This document shows positions 7,761 to 16,881 of a DNA stretch of 64,000 bases, piece by piece. Within the stretch, counting starts at the first letter, position 1, and each line of letters starts with the position of its first letter. Source of the DNA: Spirochaetales bacterium (GTDB taxonomy: Bacteria; Spirochaetota; Spirochaetia; UBA9216). The notes beneath the pieces were generated by a model. The model was not told the origin of the DNA, did no database searches, and saw only the letters and a program-made list of their open reading frames with translations. A program made the translations under genes and the position numbers. Where the stretch lies: contig JAEINK010000008.1 in the NCBI GenBank assembly GCA_016342585.1, forward strand, positions 44,905 to 108,904, in the 5' to 3' direction.

Positions 7761-9091
7761 TATTCACGCTCCTTAACCATGATTAAATCAAGGACTTTAT
7801 CAGGATTTTTAGGATCCATTCCTTCACCAGCCACCCCATAAATTGAAAGCCTTTCAGAGAGAGGCCTTGCGGCCATGGGATTCTCCGGATTGAAGAGACC
7901 ATATTTAATATCCCTAGTGGCAGCATGCTCATGGGCGATGAGGGCCCAGGTTGTTCCTATCAGGTGAGAGAACTCATCCATCAATATTTCAGGACAGTTA
8001 AAAGCCTGACGGGAGGAGTTTATATCAACCCCGCTTATCTCCATGAGGTCCCATTTGGAAGCCAATACCTGAACCCTTTTAAGCTGTTCAATGCTGTTCC
8101 GGGGGGGCATATAGGCCAATGCCTTGAAACCGAGCTTCTTCACAACAGGAAAGAGTTCTTCCAGATAATCATCCTCAAAGTGCTCGGCCTTTTTATCTCC
8201 CGTAGGACTCTCCCCGACATCTCCGAGATAAGAGTAGGCAGGAATGGCACTTATACTGTTCGCGAAATCTACAACGGTCCCGACAAATGGACACTCAGTC
8301 TCATCAGGCTGGACAAAGAAACGATGCATGAACCCGCTTTTTAGAACACCTAACAGATCGTAGGCATAGTGGGGATTTTTATCATCCAAAAGCCATTCTG
8401 AAACCAAAGCAGGAAGCTTAAGCTCAAGAGTTTCGGTCAGAAAAGAGATCATTGCCTCCCCTTTTCCCACCCTCCCGATGAGTTTAAGACTAAGGGCATA
8501 GAGAATATGCCTCTCCGTAATACTTCCACCATCATAAGTCTCGGAGATGGCAGCAACATCTTTTTCATAATCAAGGGGGTCGACACCAAGATTCCCAAGG
8601 AGTTCGTTCAGCCTTTTAACCTCAGCCTCTATCCTTATATCCCTTGCCCTGTTGATGGGTTCAAGAAAACGGGCAACCTCATTAATTTTCTGATGGGGGA
8701 TTCCGTGTATAATAATATAGGCATTATTAAGGGTATCCGGATTATTGAATTTCTTTCCCTCCAGGGGGGTTCCGGTAAAGTGAACACGAACCTCAAGACC
8801 GACGGTGCTTCCAATCCCTAAATAGCGGCAGGCTTCCACAATTTCCATACCGGCGGTAACAGATTCATGGTCAACCGAACCTGCCGCGGCAAGTCCGGCC
8901 TCCCAGGCTTTATAAGCAGCCATGGATGGTGAGTAGGGGCTGAAAGAGTAGATTGTGTGGATATGATTGTTCGTCTCTTTGGAGACTGTACGTTTAAGCT
9001 TACCCTCATCGATAAGGTGACCCAGCTCTTTCGCGGCGGATAGACGAACAGCCCTCTCGGGGCTGTTCATTCTTGTTAAAATATCATTCAT
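7760..9091 (-). CDS. PHP-domain metal-dependent phosphoesterase-like protein
   Basis: A 443-residue protein with the PHP signature near residue 42: NNHIHTIYSFSPYS followed by AAGSVDHESV and GLEVRVHF. PHP domains coordinate two or three metal ions and usually hydrolyse phosphoesters (histidinol phosphatase, polymerase PHP domains, nucleoside phosphatases). The remaining two-thirds has no motif I can name. Its start and stop each overlap neighbours by a base or so, so it is a fixed member of the operon between the fused E1 and the SDR. A sugar-phosphate phosphatase or a lactone/phosphoester hydrolase are possible roles; neither is shown. The Shine-Dalgarno is weak, consistent with coupling to E1 translation. 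Confidence 0.75.
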   Translation of the reverse strand: MNDILTRMNSPERAVRLSAAKELGHLIDEGKLKRTVSKETNNHIHTIYSFSPYSPSMAAYKAWEAGLAAAGSVDHESVTAGMEIVEACRYLGIGSTVGLEVRVHFTGTPLEGKKFNNPDTLNNAYIIIHGIPHQKINEVARFLEPINRARDIRIEAEVKRLNELLGNLGVDPLDYEKDVAAISETYDGGSITERHILYALSLKLIGRVGKGEAMISFLTETLELKLPALVSEWLLDDKNPHYAYDLLGVLKSGFMHRFFVQPDETECPFVGTVVDFANSISAIPAYSYLGDVGESPTGDKKAEHFEDDYLEELFPVVKKLGFKALAYMPPRNSIEQLKRVQVLASKWDLMEISGVDINSSRQAFNCPEILMDEFSHLIGTTWALIAHEHAATRDIKYGLFNPENPMAARPLSERLSIYGVAGEGMDPKNPDKVLDLIMVKERE

Positions 9092-11550
9092 TATACACCC
9101 AGCCGGTTCTGCCGGAGAATCTCACCATTGGTCTGAATCGATGTTGGCTTTCGTCCGGGTATCGGAAGAATCTGCTCATTGATTGTATCGATAATCCATT
9201 CAGCAGTGGGGAAGAAATAATCTTCCATCTCTGCAGGAGGAGTAATCCAGTTCTTGGACCCGACAATGGCAGGGGGCGCATCAAGATAATCAAAGGCCAG
9301 TGTTGAAATCCGCGAAGCAACATTGTGCAGAAAGGTTCCCCTTTCACTTGCATCCGAAGAGAGGACGACCCTACCGGTCTTCTTAACAGACTCAATGATC
9401 ACATCATAATTCAAGGGATTGATGAACCTTAAGTCGATGAGTTCCGCGGACAATCCATATTTCTCTTCAAGCTGATCGGCAGCCTTTACACCTTCATAGA
9501 GGGTTGCTCCCAGAGTGATAATGGTAACATCTTTTCCTTCTCTCCGAACGGCGGGTTCACCTTCGGGCGTTTCAAAATAGCCTTCTGGAACGCCAGCCTT
9601 CTCGAACTCTTCCCCGACACCATACAGTTTCTGACTTTCAAAAAAGACAACAGGGTCCGTTCCTGCCAGAGCAAGGTTAAGCATTCCCTTGGCATCGGTG
9701 GGTGTGGCGGGGAACATGACTTTCAATCCAGGGATATGAGCAACAAGAGCAGCCCAATCCTGTGAGTGCTGTGCACCATATTTGTTTCCAACAGAAACCC
9801 TGAGAACCAGGGGCATCTTGAGAACCCCGCCGGACATGGCCTGCCATTTTGGCATCTGGTTGAAGATCTCATCTCCAGCCCGCCCCATGAAATCACAGTA
9901 CATGAGTTCCACCATGGCACGTCCGCCACTCATGGCATACCCAACGGCAGAACCGACAATAGAAGCCTCGGAAATCGGTGAATTAAATAGTCTCTTATAG
10001 GGAAGGAGTTCTGTGAGTCCCCGGTATACGGCAAAAGCACCACCCCAATCCCTTACATCCTCACCATAGGAAATGAGAGTAGAATCGGTCGTAAATCTAT
10101 GGAGAGCCGCCTCGAAAAGGCCGTCTCTGTAAACATACTGCTTTGATGCAGGGTATTTCTTTCCGGTTTCATCGAAGGCATACCTTTTTCTTCGGGCAAT
10201 AGCCTTAACACGTGCATTATCCTCAACTTTTTCAAGGAGTTCGGGTGCTCTGTCATCAAAAGACTCAACCTTCTGATTGGAGAACATGACGGATTCGATA
10301 TACGCTCCATCCACATGGGGGGAAACCTCATCGTTGATGGCGAGTTTCATAGTGGCAAGGATCTTAGCCTCAACCTTACTCTTCAGTTCCGCAATCTCTT
10401 TCTCTGTGATGATCTTATTCTTTTTAAGGTAGTCACCGTATCCGATAATACAGTCGGCTTCACGGAAGGCATCGACCTCTTCCTTGGATCTGTAGGAGGA
10501 TGCATCCGAGGGAGAGTGACCGGCGAGTCTATAGGTGATTGTATCCATCAGAACGGGGCCTTTTCCTGCCAGAAGAAGCTCTTTCTTTCTGGAAACAGCA
10601 TCCGCAACGGCGAGGGGATTGAATCCATCAACCCTTTCGGCATGCATATTATCAGGGTTAACACCGGCACCCATTCGGGCGGCCATACCATAACCCATGG
10701 TTTCACCAACAGGTTGTCCACCCATTCCATAAAAGTTGTCAAAGACATTGATCATTAAAGGAGGAGCACCACCGGCATCCTTTCCCCAGAGGGTAGTATA
10801 CTGATCCATGGCGGCCAGCATCATACCTTCCCAGACAGGCCCACATGCCAGGGAGGCATCACCGATATTTCCGATAACGATTCCTGGCTTCATATTCACC
10901 CTCTTAAAAAGCGCTGAACCTACAGAGACATCCCCGGAACCACCGACAATGGCGTTATTGGGGTAGGATCCAAAGGGGGCAAAGAAGGTATGCATGGAGC
11001 CACCAAGCCCCCTGTTAAAACCATCTTTCCTGGCAAAAATCTCGGCAAGAGCGCCATAGAGGATGAAGTTCTCAGCCATGTCTTTGACATCAGTACCGGG
11101 ATTGTGGGCAGCAACGACCTTATAGGTATCTCCATTAAGGAAACTTTCCATGGTGGAAGTAAGGTAGGTTTCATCCGATTTGTCGATGGCAGAAAAACAT
11201 TTGGCAAGGATCTCGCCATGACTTCGGTGGGATCCAAAAATGAAATCATTTACATCGAGGGAGGCAGCCTGACCAACGGCGGCAGATTCCTGTCCCATGG
11301 AGAGGTGAGCGGGACCTTTATGATTATACTCAACACCCTGATAATTCCCCTCTTTCTTGATGGAATCAATCATATTCTCAAACTCACGGATCATGAGCAT
11401 ATCATAGTACATCTTCTTAAGCCCCTCTTTTCCATGGGCCTTAATTTCCGCATCAATATCACTCTTATACTGGTTTACCGGGATATCCTTAATTTTAAGT
11501 TTACCGGCCTTTCTTATCTCTTTAGGATCAACACTAACACTCTTGGGCAT
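9091..11550 (-). CDS. 2-oxoacid dehydrogenase E1 component, alpha and beta subunits fused
   Basis: An 819-residue thiamine-diphosphate enzyme that decarboxylates a 2-oxoacid and transfers the acyl group to lipoyl-E2. Residues about 50-410 are the alpha part ([17 protein letters not shown]-binding [16 protein letters not shown]). Residues about 475-800 are the beta part ([41 protein letters not shown]). In most bacteria these are two chains; here they are joined by a linker of roughly 50 residues. E3 and E2 genes lie upstream in the same operon. Pyruvate, acetoin or a branched substrate cannot be told apart from sequence alone. The context of sugar breakdown favours pyruvate-type chemistry (inference). 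Confidence 0.9.
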   Translation of the reverse strand: MPKSVSVDPKEIRKAGKLKIKDIPVNQYKSDIDAEIKAHGKEGLKKMYYDMLMIREFENMIDSIKKEGNYQGVEYNHKGPAHLSMGQESAAVGQAASLDVNDFIFGSHRSHGEILAKCFSAIDKSDETYLTSTMESFLNGDTYKVVAAHNPGTDVKDMAENFILYGALAEIFARKDGFNRGLGGSMHTFFAPFGSYPNNAIVGGSGDVSVGSALFKRVNMKPGIVIGNIGDASLACGPVWEGMMLAAMDQYTTLWGKDAGGAPPLMINVFDNFYGMGGQPVGETMGYGMAARMGAGVNPDNMHAERVDGFNPLAVADAVSRKKELLLAGKGPVLMDTITYRLAGHSPSDASSYRSKEEVDAFREADCIIGYGDYLKKNKIITEKEIAELKSKVEAKILATMKLAINDEVSPHVDGAYIESVMFSNQKVESFDDRAPELLEKVEDNARVKAIARRKRYAFDETGKKYPASKQYVYRDGLFEAALHRFTTDSTLISYGEDVRDWGGAFAVYRGLTELLPYKRLFNSPISEASIVGSAVGYAMSGGRAMVELMYCDFMGRAGDEIFNQMPKWQAMSGGVLKMPLVLRVSVGNKYGAQHSQDWAALVAHIPGLKVMFPATPTDAKGMLNLALAGTDPVVFFESQKLYGVGEEFEKAGVPEGYFETPEGEPAVRREGKDVTIITLGATLYEGVKAADQLEEKYGLSAELIDLRFINPLNYDVIIESVKKTGRVVLSSDASERGTFLHNVASRISTLAFDYLDAPPAIVGSKNWITPPAEMEDYFFPTAEWIIDTINEQILPIPGRKPTSIQTNGEILRQNRLGV

Positions 11551-11700
11551 ATTCCTTATCCTCTCTAATTAATTTTTACCGGGTTAACAACGCCCATTTC
11601 TGGGGAAGATGTTCCCGAATTCTTTTTTACAAAACAGCCGAACTCAGCGACAAGCTATAGTTGGATTGATTCGACTGAAATTATAAAGTTCTTCATGGAA
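11551..11700 (-). other. 150-base intercistronic gap between E3 and E1
   Basis: No ORF and no convincing terminator seen. The E1 Shine-Dalgarno (GAGAGGATAAGGA) is at its left end. GGGTTAACAACGCC contains the palindrome GTTAAC, with no known role. Confidence 0.5.
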
Positions 11701-13053
11701 TCAAAGATTCCAGATTGTATCCTTAATGATTTCCGACACACTTGGGTGGGGGAAAATTATCTCTTTAATCTCCTGAACGCGAAGCTCGGCTTCTATGAAG
11801 GTTGCCGCTGCTCCTATCATTTCGGAACACAAACCTCCGGCCATATGGATGCCCAGGATCAGATCCGTATCGGCATCAACGACAACCTTACACTGACCTC
11901 CAGCCTTCTTTCCATACTCAGCAAGGAAACGGCCATTGGCTTTCATGGGCATGGCAGCACTCTTGACATTGAACCCTTTCTCCTTCGCCTCGGCTTCGGT
12001 AAGCCCGCAGCCGGCCACTTCCGGGATGGTATAAACAGCCCAGGGGACCGCATTATACCTCATGATCTGATTACCACCAGTCATATTGGCAACGGCAACC
12101 TCACCCATTCTCGAAGCGGAGTGAGCCAGGAGGGATTCTCCGGTTACATCACCGACTGCCCAAATCCCGGGAATATTGGTACGCATTTTCTCATCGACCT
12201 TGATTCCCCGACCGTCCATATCAAGCCCAAGACCCTCAAGCCCTTCGATATTGGGACGACGGCCAACAGACATTAGAACAACATCTGCCTCAAGGCTTGT
12301 CTTCTCTCCATTTTTATCAAAGGTGACAGAAGAGTCATCGATTGATTCAACCCTGGCGCCGAGATGAAACTTTACGGCCTTCATCTCCTTTCGAAGCACA
12401 CCGGCAAGCCCCCTATCCATCATGGGACAGATTTCATCCATCATTTCCACAACATGAACTTCTACTCCCACATTCGAAAAGAAGGAGGCGAACTCGACAC
12501 CAATAACTCCCCCTCCGATAACGACAAGTTTCTTCGGAAGTTCTTCCAATCCTAAAATTTGCCTTGAGGTGAGAACGTGGGGCAGGTCATGACCGGGGAT
12601 TGGCGGAACAAAAGGTTTTGAACCGGTGGCAAGGATGATATCATCCCCCCGATACTCTACCCCATCAACAATAACCGGAAATCCTTCTGCTCCCGGCCTT
12701 CCGGAAGGGAACTCTGCCTGGCCAAAAACAACCTCAACCTTATGCTGCTTCATAAGAAATGCTATCCCCTTTTGAAGCCCTGTGATGGTCTCTCTCTTCC
12801 AGGCCATGGCCTCTGAAAGTTTGAAAACAGGATTATCAAAATGAACACCATATTTCGCAGATTCAATACCATGAACAAAATGCTTTGCCGCATTCAAAAG
12901 GCTTTTTGTAGGAATACATCCGTGGTTGGTACATATTCCACCAAGTGCTTCCTTCTCGATAAGGAGCACCTTTTTACCGGCAGCACCGGCTCTCTCGGCG
13001 GCGATATAACCTCCGGGACCGGCACCGACAACTATCAAATCAAATTTATCCAT
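11701..13053 (-). CDS. lpdA: Dihydrolipoamide dehydrogenase (E3)
   Basis: A 450-residue flavoprotein disulfide reductase that reoxidises dihydrolipoamide on E2 using NAD+. FAD-binding GAGPGG is at residues 10-15, the redox pair Cys41-Cys46 sits in GGICTNHGCIPTK, the NAD-binding GGGVIGVEFA near residue 175, the second FAD motif GIWAVGDVTG near 300, and the partner-subunit catalytic motif FPHPSVSE near the C-terminus. Length is normal for the family. It lies 9 bases after the E2 gene, with AGGAGAAT before the start. All key residues are present. Confidence 0.95.
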   Translation of the reverse strand: MDKFDLIVVGAGPGGYIAAERAGAAGKKVLLIEKEALGGICTNHGCIPTKSLLNAAKHFVHGIESAKYGVHFDNPVFKLSEAMAWKRETITGLQKGIAFLMKQHKVEVVFGQAEFPSGRPGAEGFPVIVDGVEYRGDDIILATGSKPFVPPIPGHDLPHVLTSRQILGLEELPKKLVVIGGGVIGVEFASFFSNVGVEVHVVEMMDEICPMMDRGLAGVLRKEMKAVKFHLGARVESIDDSSVTFDKNGEKTSLEADVVLMSVGRRPNIEGLEGLGLDMDGRGIKVDEKMRTNIPGIWAVGDVTGESLLAHSASRMGEVAVANMTGGNQIMRYNAVPWAVYTIPEVAGCGLTEAEAKEKGFNVKSAAMPMKANGRFLAEYGKKAGGQCKVVVDADTDLILGIHMAGGLCSEMIGAAATFIEAELRVQEIKEIIFPHPSVSEIIKDTIWNL

Positions 13054-13062
13054 TATATTCTC

Positions 13063-14454
13063 CTAACCGGCCAGAAAAAGATCAAAGTTTTCGATGGCTT
13101 TCTTTAGATCCACCAGGAAGCGAGATGCGGGAGCACCATCGACAAGCTGATGATCGTAAGTTAAGGAAAGCCCTGAATATGGTTTGAAAACGATATCTCC
13201 ATCGCCCTGTACAGGCCGCAGAACGCTTGAACAGATTCCAAGAATTCCAACCTCCGGAGGATTGATGATGGGTGTGAAACTTTCAATTCCCATGGCACCT
13301 AAATTGGAGATGGTAAATGTTGCTCCGGACAACTCTTCAGGCTGAATCTTCCCTTCCCGGCTGGCTGAAGCAAGACGTCCCGCCTCGGCCGAAATCTGCT
13401 TCAGCGTCAGAAGGTCCGCATTCCTTATGACAGGAACCAGAAGGCCGCGGGGGGTATCTACAGCAAACCCGAGATGAACCCTTTCAAAGCTGAGGTAGCG
13501 ATCACCTAACCAGTGGGAGTTCAGGACAGGATGGCTTTTTAAGACCCTGGAGACCAGATAGAGGAAAATATCATTCAAAGAGATTCCGCTTACTCCCAAC
13601 ACCGGATCACTGGCCTTACACTTTTTCCTGTAGGCAAGAATCGAAGAGACATCCGCCGCAGTGTTATTTGTAAGCTGGGCAGTTGTAGAGAGAGAATCAA
13701 TCATTCTTCCGGCAATGAGTTTGCGGACACCCTTTACCGCTGTTTCTGTTACGGGGCCGGGAAAATCCATCTGTCCGGCAAAAACTCCAGCCGGGCTCAT
13801 TAAGGAAACATCAGCCCCGGGAGTCCCGAGGTCCCCAAGCCTTACACGGCCGCCAAGACCAGTACCAGAAGCAGGAATACTCTTTCCGGCTGCGGCAGCC
13901 CGGGCGGCAGGGGTAAGGGCGGCTCCGGAGGCAGCAGCGGACAGAACGTCCCGTTCTATAACCCGGCCTCCAGGTCCTGTACCCGTTAAAACTGATGAAT
14001 CAACCCCCTTGTCACGAGCGGTGTTCCTGGCGCGGGGAGAAACAGGGTTCCCTCCGGCTTGAATACCAACCGAAGAAGAGGGAGAACTCTGTTCAGAAAC
14101 AACAGATGGTATAGAAGATACCGATACATCCGGGGAAGCCTCCGACGGAACCTCATTCACTGATGAGTCCTCCGCCGCCCCGGATGAACCGGTTAGAAAT
14201 TCACTTATATCTTCACCGGCTTCACCGATGACTGCTATCATTGTTTGCACGGGTACATCAGCATCTACATCAAAAAAAGTCTTAAGAAGGATTCCTCCGG
14301 CCGGAGACTCAATCTCAATAGTAGCTTTATCGGTCTCTGCCTCACAGAGGACCTCTCCCGGGGCAACAGAATCACCCTCTTTCTTAACCCAGTCTAAAAT
14401 CACACAAGATTCAACCGAGTTGCCCTGCTTGGGCATTAAAACACTTACTGCCAT
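13063..14454 (-). CDS. Dihydrolipoamide acyltransferase (E2) with one lipoyl and two E3-binding domains
   Basis: A 463-residue core of the 2-oxoacid dehydrogenase complex. Residues 1-80 are a lipoyl domain with the lipoylated lysine in ETDKATIEI. Then come an acidic Ser/Pro-rich linker, a peripheral-subunit-binding domain (VSPRARNTARDKGVD to GPGGRVIERDV), a second, closely following copy-like block (LTPAARAAAAGK to GLGGRVRLGDL), and the catalytic domain ending with the active-site motif DHQLVDGAPASRF. Most E2 proteins have a single subunit-binding domain; a tandem pair is unusual. It is the first enzyme gene of the operon, 9 bases after the DeoR-type regulator gene. Confidence 0.92.
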   Translation of the reverse strand: MAVSVLMPKQGNSVESCVILDWVKKEGDSVAPGEVLCEAETDKATIEIESPAGGILLKTFFDVDADVPVQTMIAVIGEAGEDISEFLTGSSGAAEDSSVNEVPSEASPDVSVSSIPSVVSEQSSPSSSVGIQAGGNPVSPRARNTARDKGVDSSVLTGTGPGGRVIERDVLSAAASGAALTPAARAAAAGKSIPASGTGLGGRVRLGDLGTPGADVSLMSPAGVFAGQMDFPGPVTETAVKGVRKLIAGRMIDSLSTTAQLTNNTAADVSSILAYRKKCKASDPVLGVSGISLNDIFLYLVSRVLKSHPVLNSHWLGDRYLSFERVHLGFAVDTPRGLLVPVIRNADLLTLKQISAEAGRLASASREGKIQPEELSGATFTISNLGAMGIESFTPIINPPEVGILGICSSVLRPVQGDGDIVFKPYSGLSLTYDHQLVDGAPASRFLVDLKKAIENFDLFLAG

Positions 14455-14463
14455 AATTTCTCC

Positions 14464-15216
14464 TTAAACGATCTTAAGCTGATGGCCCTTCTCTAAAAGG
14501 GCTTCCTGAACATCAACGGGTAGTTTGCTGTCTGTTATAATGAGGTCAGCCGCCTCTAAAGGAAGGATCTTCACAAACCCAACCGTATTGTACTTTGCAG
14601 AATCGGCAAGAAGAACCACCCTGTCCGCCAGGGTAACCATCTTGCGGATGGTTTCAGCATTCTCCACCAGCTGAGTTGTCATGCCCGATTCCAGGGAAAA
14701 CCCCTCAGTACCGATAAAAGCAGTTTTCACATGATACTGATCAAGCTGGACCAGAGACTGGGGACCAACCATGGCTTCGGCCTGAGGACGAAACTCTCCC
14801 CCCACAATGGTTAGCTGGATTGATGGATTGATCCGAACATAGGGGAGAAGTAGGGTTGAATTGGTGACAATCTTTATATTGCTCTTTCCAAGAAGATATT
14901 TGCCGATCAACGCCATAGTTGTACCGGCAACAATCATGATCGAATCTCCATCCTCAACCAGATCGGCACCGGCCCGGGCGAGCCTCTTCTTCACATCCAC
15001 CTGACTCTTCTGTTTTTCAAGGATTTCAGGATGAAAAGCCGGCAGGACTCCTCCCCTGGTCTTGACCAGAAGGCCTTTCTCTGTGAGACCCGCAAAATCA
15101 CTGCGAATAGTGACCCGGGAGACATTCAATCGATCACTTATCTCCGCCATGGAAAGGTGATCTTCATGAACCAAAAGATCAATTATTTTCCTTTCTCTAT
15201 TATTAAGGTTTACCAT
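14464..15216 (-). CDS. DeoR/GlpR-family transcriptional regulator
   Basis: A 250-residue protein with an N-terminal winged helix (residues 5-60; LSMAEISDRLNVSRVTIRSD is the recognition segment, then the typical RGG in KTRGGVLPAF). A C-terminal DeoR sugar-phosphate-sensing domain follows (IMIVAGTTMALIGKYL; ITNSTLLLPY-type strand; TAFIGTEGFSLESGMTT; VVLLADSAKYNTVGF). The family represses sugar operons until a phosphorylated sugar binds. It is the first gene of the E2-E3-E1-PHP-SDR-kinase-SorE operon, so autoregulation and control of the operon are likely. The Shine-Dalgarno AAGGAAGG stands close to the ATG. Confidence 0.9.
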   Translation of the reverse strand: MVNLNNRERKIIDLLVHEDHLSMAEISDRLNVSRVTIRSDFAGLTEKGLLVKTRGGVLPAFHPEILEKQKSQVDVKKRLARAGADLVEDGDSIMIVAGTTMALIGKYLLGKSNIKIVTNSTLLLPYVRINPSIQLTIVGGEFRPQAEAMVGPQSLVQLDQYHVKTAFIGTEGFSLESGMTTQLVENAETIRKMVTLADRVVLLADSAKYNTVGFVKILPLEAADLIITDSKLPVDVQEALLEKGHQLKIV

Positions 15217-15257
15217 ATCCTTCCTTATGCTTGCCTTTTTCTTTCCATTTGCTTTCT

Positions 15258-15286
15258 ATATTATTTCTTTTTTATTTACAGATCAA
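15258..15286 (-). promoter_or_regulatory. Likely promoter of the DeoR-to-SorE operon
   Basis: On the minus strand TTGATC (15286-15281), a 17-bp spacer and TAATAT (15263-15258) lie about 40 bases before the DeoR-type regulator start. The surrounding DNA is strongly AT-rich. Confidence 0.55.
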
Positions 15287-15497
15287 GTAAAATAGTTCGA
15301 AATATTAAAAAAAACCATCATTTTATATTATTTTTAAACTGCCACAGAAGGAATTTCATGAAATTTCTAAAGAACCGCACGAGTTTAAATAACTGAACAG
15401 GAGAAAAGATTGACCTTATTCTTCCCTGTATGGCACAGATTGTAAGAATCGGGAAGCATTGAAGCATTAACACTCCTCCCCATTTCCGACGTCGTTC

Positions 15498-15526
15498 TTG
15501 CGTGTTTAATCTTCTTAATCTATAAT
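15498..15526 (+). promoter_or_regulatory. Promoter of the small membrane-protein gene
   Basis: TTGCGT (15498-15503), a 17-bp spacer and a perfect TATAAT (15521-15526) precede the start at 15562 by 35 bases, with GGAGG at 15548-15552 between. Confidence 0.65.
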
Positions 15527-15561
15527 TAAGCATAAGCTTGAAATTATGGAGGATGAAAAAA

Positions 15562-15783
15562 ATGAAACCCACCGGTGTGTTAAAAATTATTAATGTATTG
15601 TTAGCCCTGGATTTCTTATTAATCGCTACGACGGCAATTTTTCATAATTTGATTGCTCCAACTGGTTTTTACAGACCATTCCATGCCTTACCAGGATTTA
15701 TCTTTCTCGGACTGGTAATAATTCATCTGTTTTTGAACCGAAAATGGATCAAAGCGAATTATTTTAAAAAGAAAGAGAGTTAA
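15562..15783 (+). CDS. Small membrane protein with conserved-looking histidines (DUF4405-like)
   Basis: A 73-residue protein with two predicted membrane helices (about residues 5-25 and 40-62). Its histidines (FHNLI, FHALPG, IIHLF) are placed near helix ends as in cytochrome-b-like small membrane proteins. The start at 15562 is chosen because GGAGG lies 9 bases before it; an upstream TTG would place the Shine-Dalgarno inside the gene. The neighbouring genes include several haem-associated proteins, so a haem-b ligand role for the histidines is conceivable but unproven. The protein is too short for a confident family call. Confidence 0.6.
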   Translation: MKPTGVLKIINVLLALDFLLIATTAIFHNLIAPTGFYRPFHALPGFIFLGLVIIHLFLNRKWIKANYFKKKES

Positions 15784-15785
15784 TA

Positions 15786-16352
15786 TTACTTTTCAGCGAG
15801 CACAACGAAATGTTTGGAAAGGCTTTCATCAACCGATATACCTTTAAATCCTGCCTGTTCAAGCTGCTTTGCCACCTCGGCAGTTTCATACCTTGAACTT
15901 TCGGGTGGACCAAAAGGTCCCGCCCCCTTTTTCCAATCGATGATAAGAATTTTCCCGCCCGCCTTCAAAAGGCGTTTGCATTCCCTGAGGATTTTTCCAT
16001 GATCATCAAGTTCATGATGGAGAGTTATCATGAAAACAAGATCCGCCAGAGAGTCCTTAAGAGGAATACGCTCATCATTTATGAGTATTGGAATAATATC
16101 GGGGTAGTGATTAGTGATATTTGCTTCCATCCAGGAAATCATGACACTGGAAATATCACAGGCATAAACCTTTCCTTTTCCGGCAAGCTTTAAAAAGGGA
16201 ATACTGAAAAATCCGGTTCCGGCGCCAATATCAACCATGGTTTCTATTTTATCAGAAGACAATTTTCGCCAGATATAATCAGGTGGAATTTCCTTCAGGC
16301 GTAAGGGATTATTTAATTTATCAAGTTTTTCGGGATTAAATCGTTTATTCAT
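15786..16352 (-). CDS. Class I SAM-dependent methyltransferase
   Basis: A 188-residue protein with the Rossmann-type methyltransferase motifs: motif I VDIGAGTGFFS (about residue 39), acidic loop YACDISSVM, ADLVFMITLHHELDDH and GGKILIIDWKKG. The substrate cannot be told; in many genomes such short enzymes are annotated only by fold. It lies 22 bases after the P460-type lipoprotein gene on the same strand and may be the last gene of that operon. The C-terminal section (QLEQAGFKGISVDESLSKHFVVLAEK) is standard. It is convergent with the small membrane protein, the two stop codons being two bases apart. Confidence 0.85.
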   Translation of the reverse strand: MNKRFNPEKLDKLNNPLRLKEIPPDYIWRKLSSDKIETMVDIGAGTGFFSIPFLKLAGKGKVYACDISSVMISWMEANITNHYPDIIPILINDERIPLKDSLADLVFMITLHHELDDHGKILRECKRLLKAGGKILIIDWKKGAGPFGPPESSRYETAEVAKQLEQAGFKGISVDESLSKHFVVLAEK

Positions 16353-16374
16353 TTCCCTTCCCTTTCAAGATCGG

Positions 16375-16881
16375 TCAAGGTTCATCGATGTTTTTAATGA
16401 TGATGTAGTCGTTGGCTTTAAGCCCGCTATGACAGGAGATGCACCCGCCGGGACTCCCCTCGGCCAGAACCTCCCCCTCGGGAGAAAAGGCCGCCCAGAA
16501 CCAGTCATTTGTTTCCGGACTATACCCCTGAACCTTTGCCATTACCGTCAGTTTGTCCAACTCTTTCGATGAAGTATAATTCTCCTTTACGATAATGGAA
16601 CCTTCCGGGACACGTCCACCGGTAACTGGAAGGGAATCATATAGGAGTTTATTAGCGTAGACTTTATGCCAGGCACCATGGGGAGACTGACCGGGCCGAA
16701 GGCCGTCATGATCATCCCATTGACTGTAGTTCTGGAAATCACTCTCAACGGATATTCGTTCCCATAACCGTTCTCCGGATATTTCGCTTACCGTAAGAGG
16801 TGAAAGAACAACCTCCTCCTGCTTTTCACAGGAAAGAAAGATGATAGTAAAAACAGCAATCAGTACAATTATTTTTTTCAT
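16375..16881 (-). CDS. Lipoprotein with cytochrome P460-like fold and a CxxCH haem-binding motif
   Basis: A 168-residue exported lipoprotein: the hydrophobic leader is followed by lipobox LSC with Cys18. The mature part has the P460-like pattern of short beta strands (HGAWHKVYAN, GSIIVKENY, LTVMAKVQGY, DWFWAAFSPEGEVL) and ends with GGCISCHSGLKAND, a c-type haem attachment motif. P460 cytochromes handle hydroxylamine or nitric oxide; others in the family are only predicted electron carriers or sensors. Its start overlaps the end of the haem-sensor kinase gene by four bases (ATGA), so the two are translationally coupled. A role as the kinase's redox partner is an inference. Confidence 0.8.
   Translation of the reverse strand: MKKIIVLIAVFTIIFLSCEKQEEVVLSPLTVSEISGERLWERISVESDFQNYSQWDDHDGLRPGQSPHGAWHKVYANKLLYDSLPVTGGRVPEGSIIVKENYTSSKELDKLTVMAKVQGYSPETNDWFWAAFSPEGEVLAEGSPGGCISCHSGLKANDYIIIKNIDEP

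Larger units (their letters stand above)
15217..15561. other. Divergent intergenic region, 345 bases, no gene
   Basis: Contains the minus-strand promoter near 15270, the plus-strand promoter near 15510, and a perfect 14-bp palindrome AATTTCATGAAATT at 15352-15365 that could be an operator. No reading frame with a credible start was found. Confidence 0.5.

Noticed and set aside
7925..8344. Plus-strand reading frame opposite the PHP gene
   Set aside because: Shadow frame without a Shine-Dalgarno or domain pattern.
10990..11568. Plus-strand reading frame of 192 codons opposite the E1 gene
   Set aside because: Antisense to the conserved TPP-binding half of E1; no recognisable protein pattern.
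3857..15216. A rhamnose catabolic operon (because of the rhamnulokinase-like gene)
   Set aside because: No rhamnose isomerase, rhamnulose-1-phosphate aldolase or RhaM here; the SorE- and SrlD-like partners fit another ketose better.
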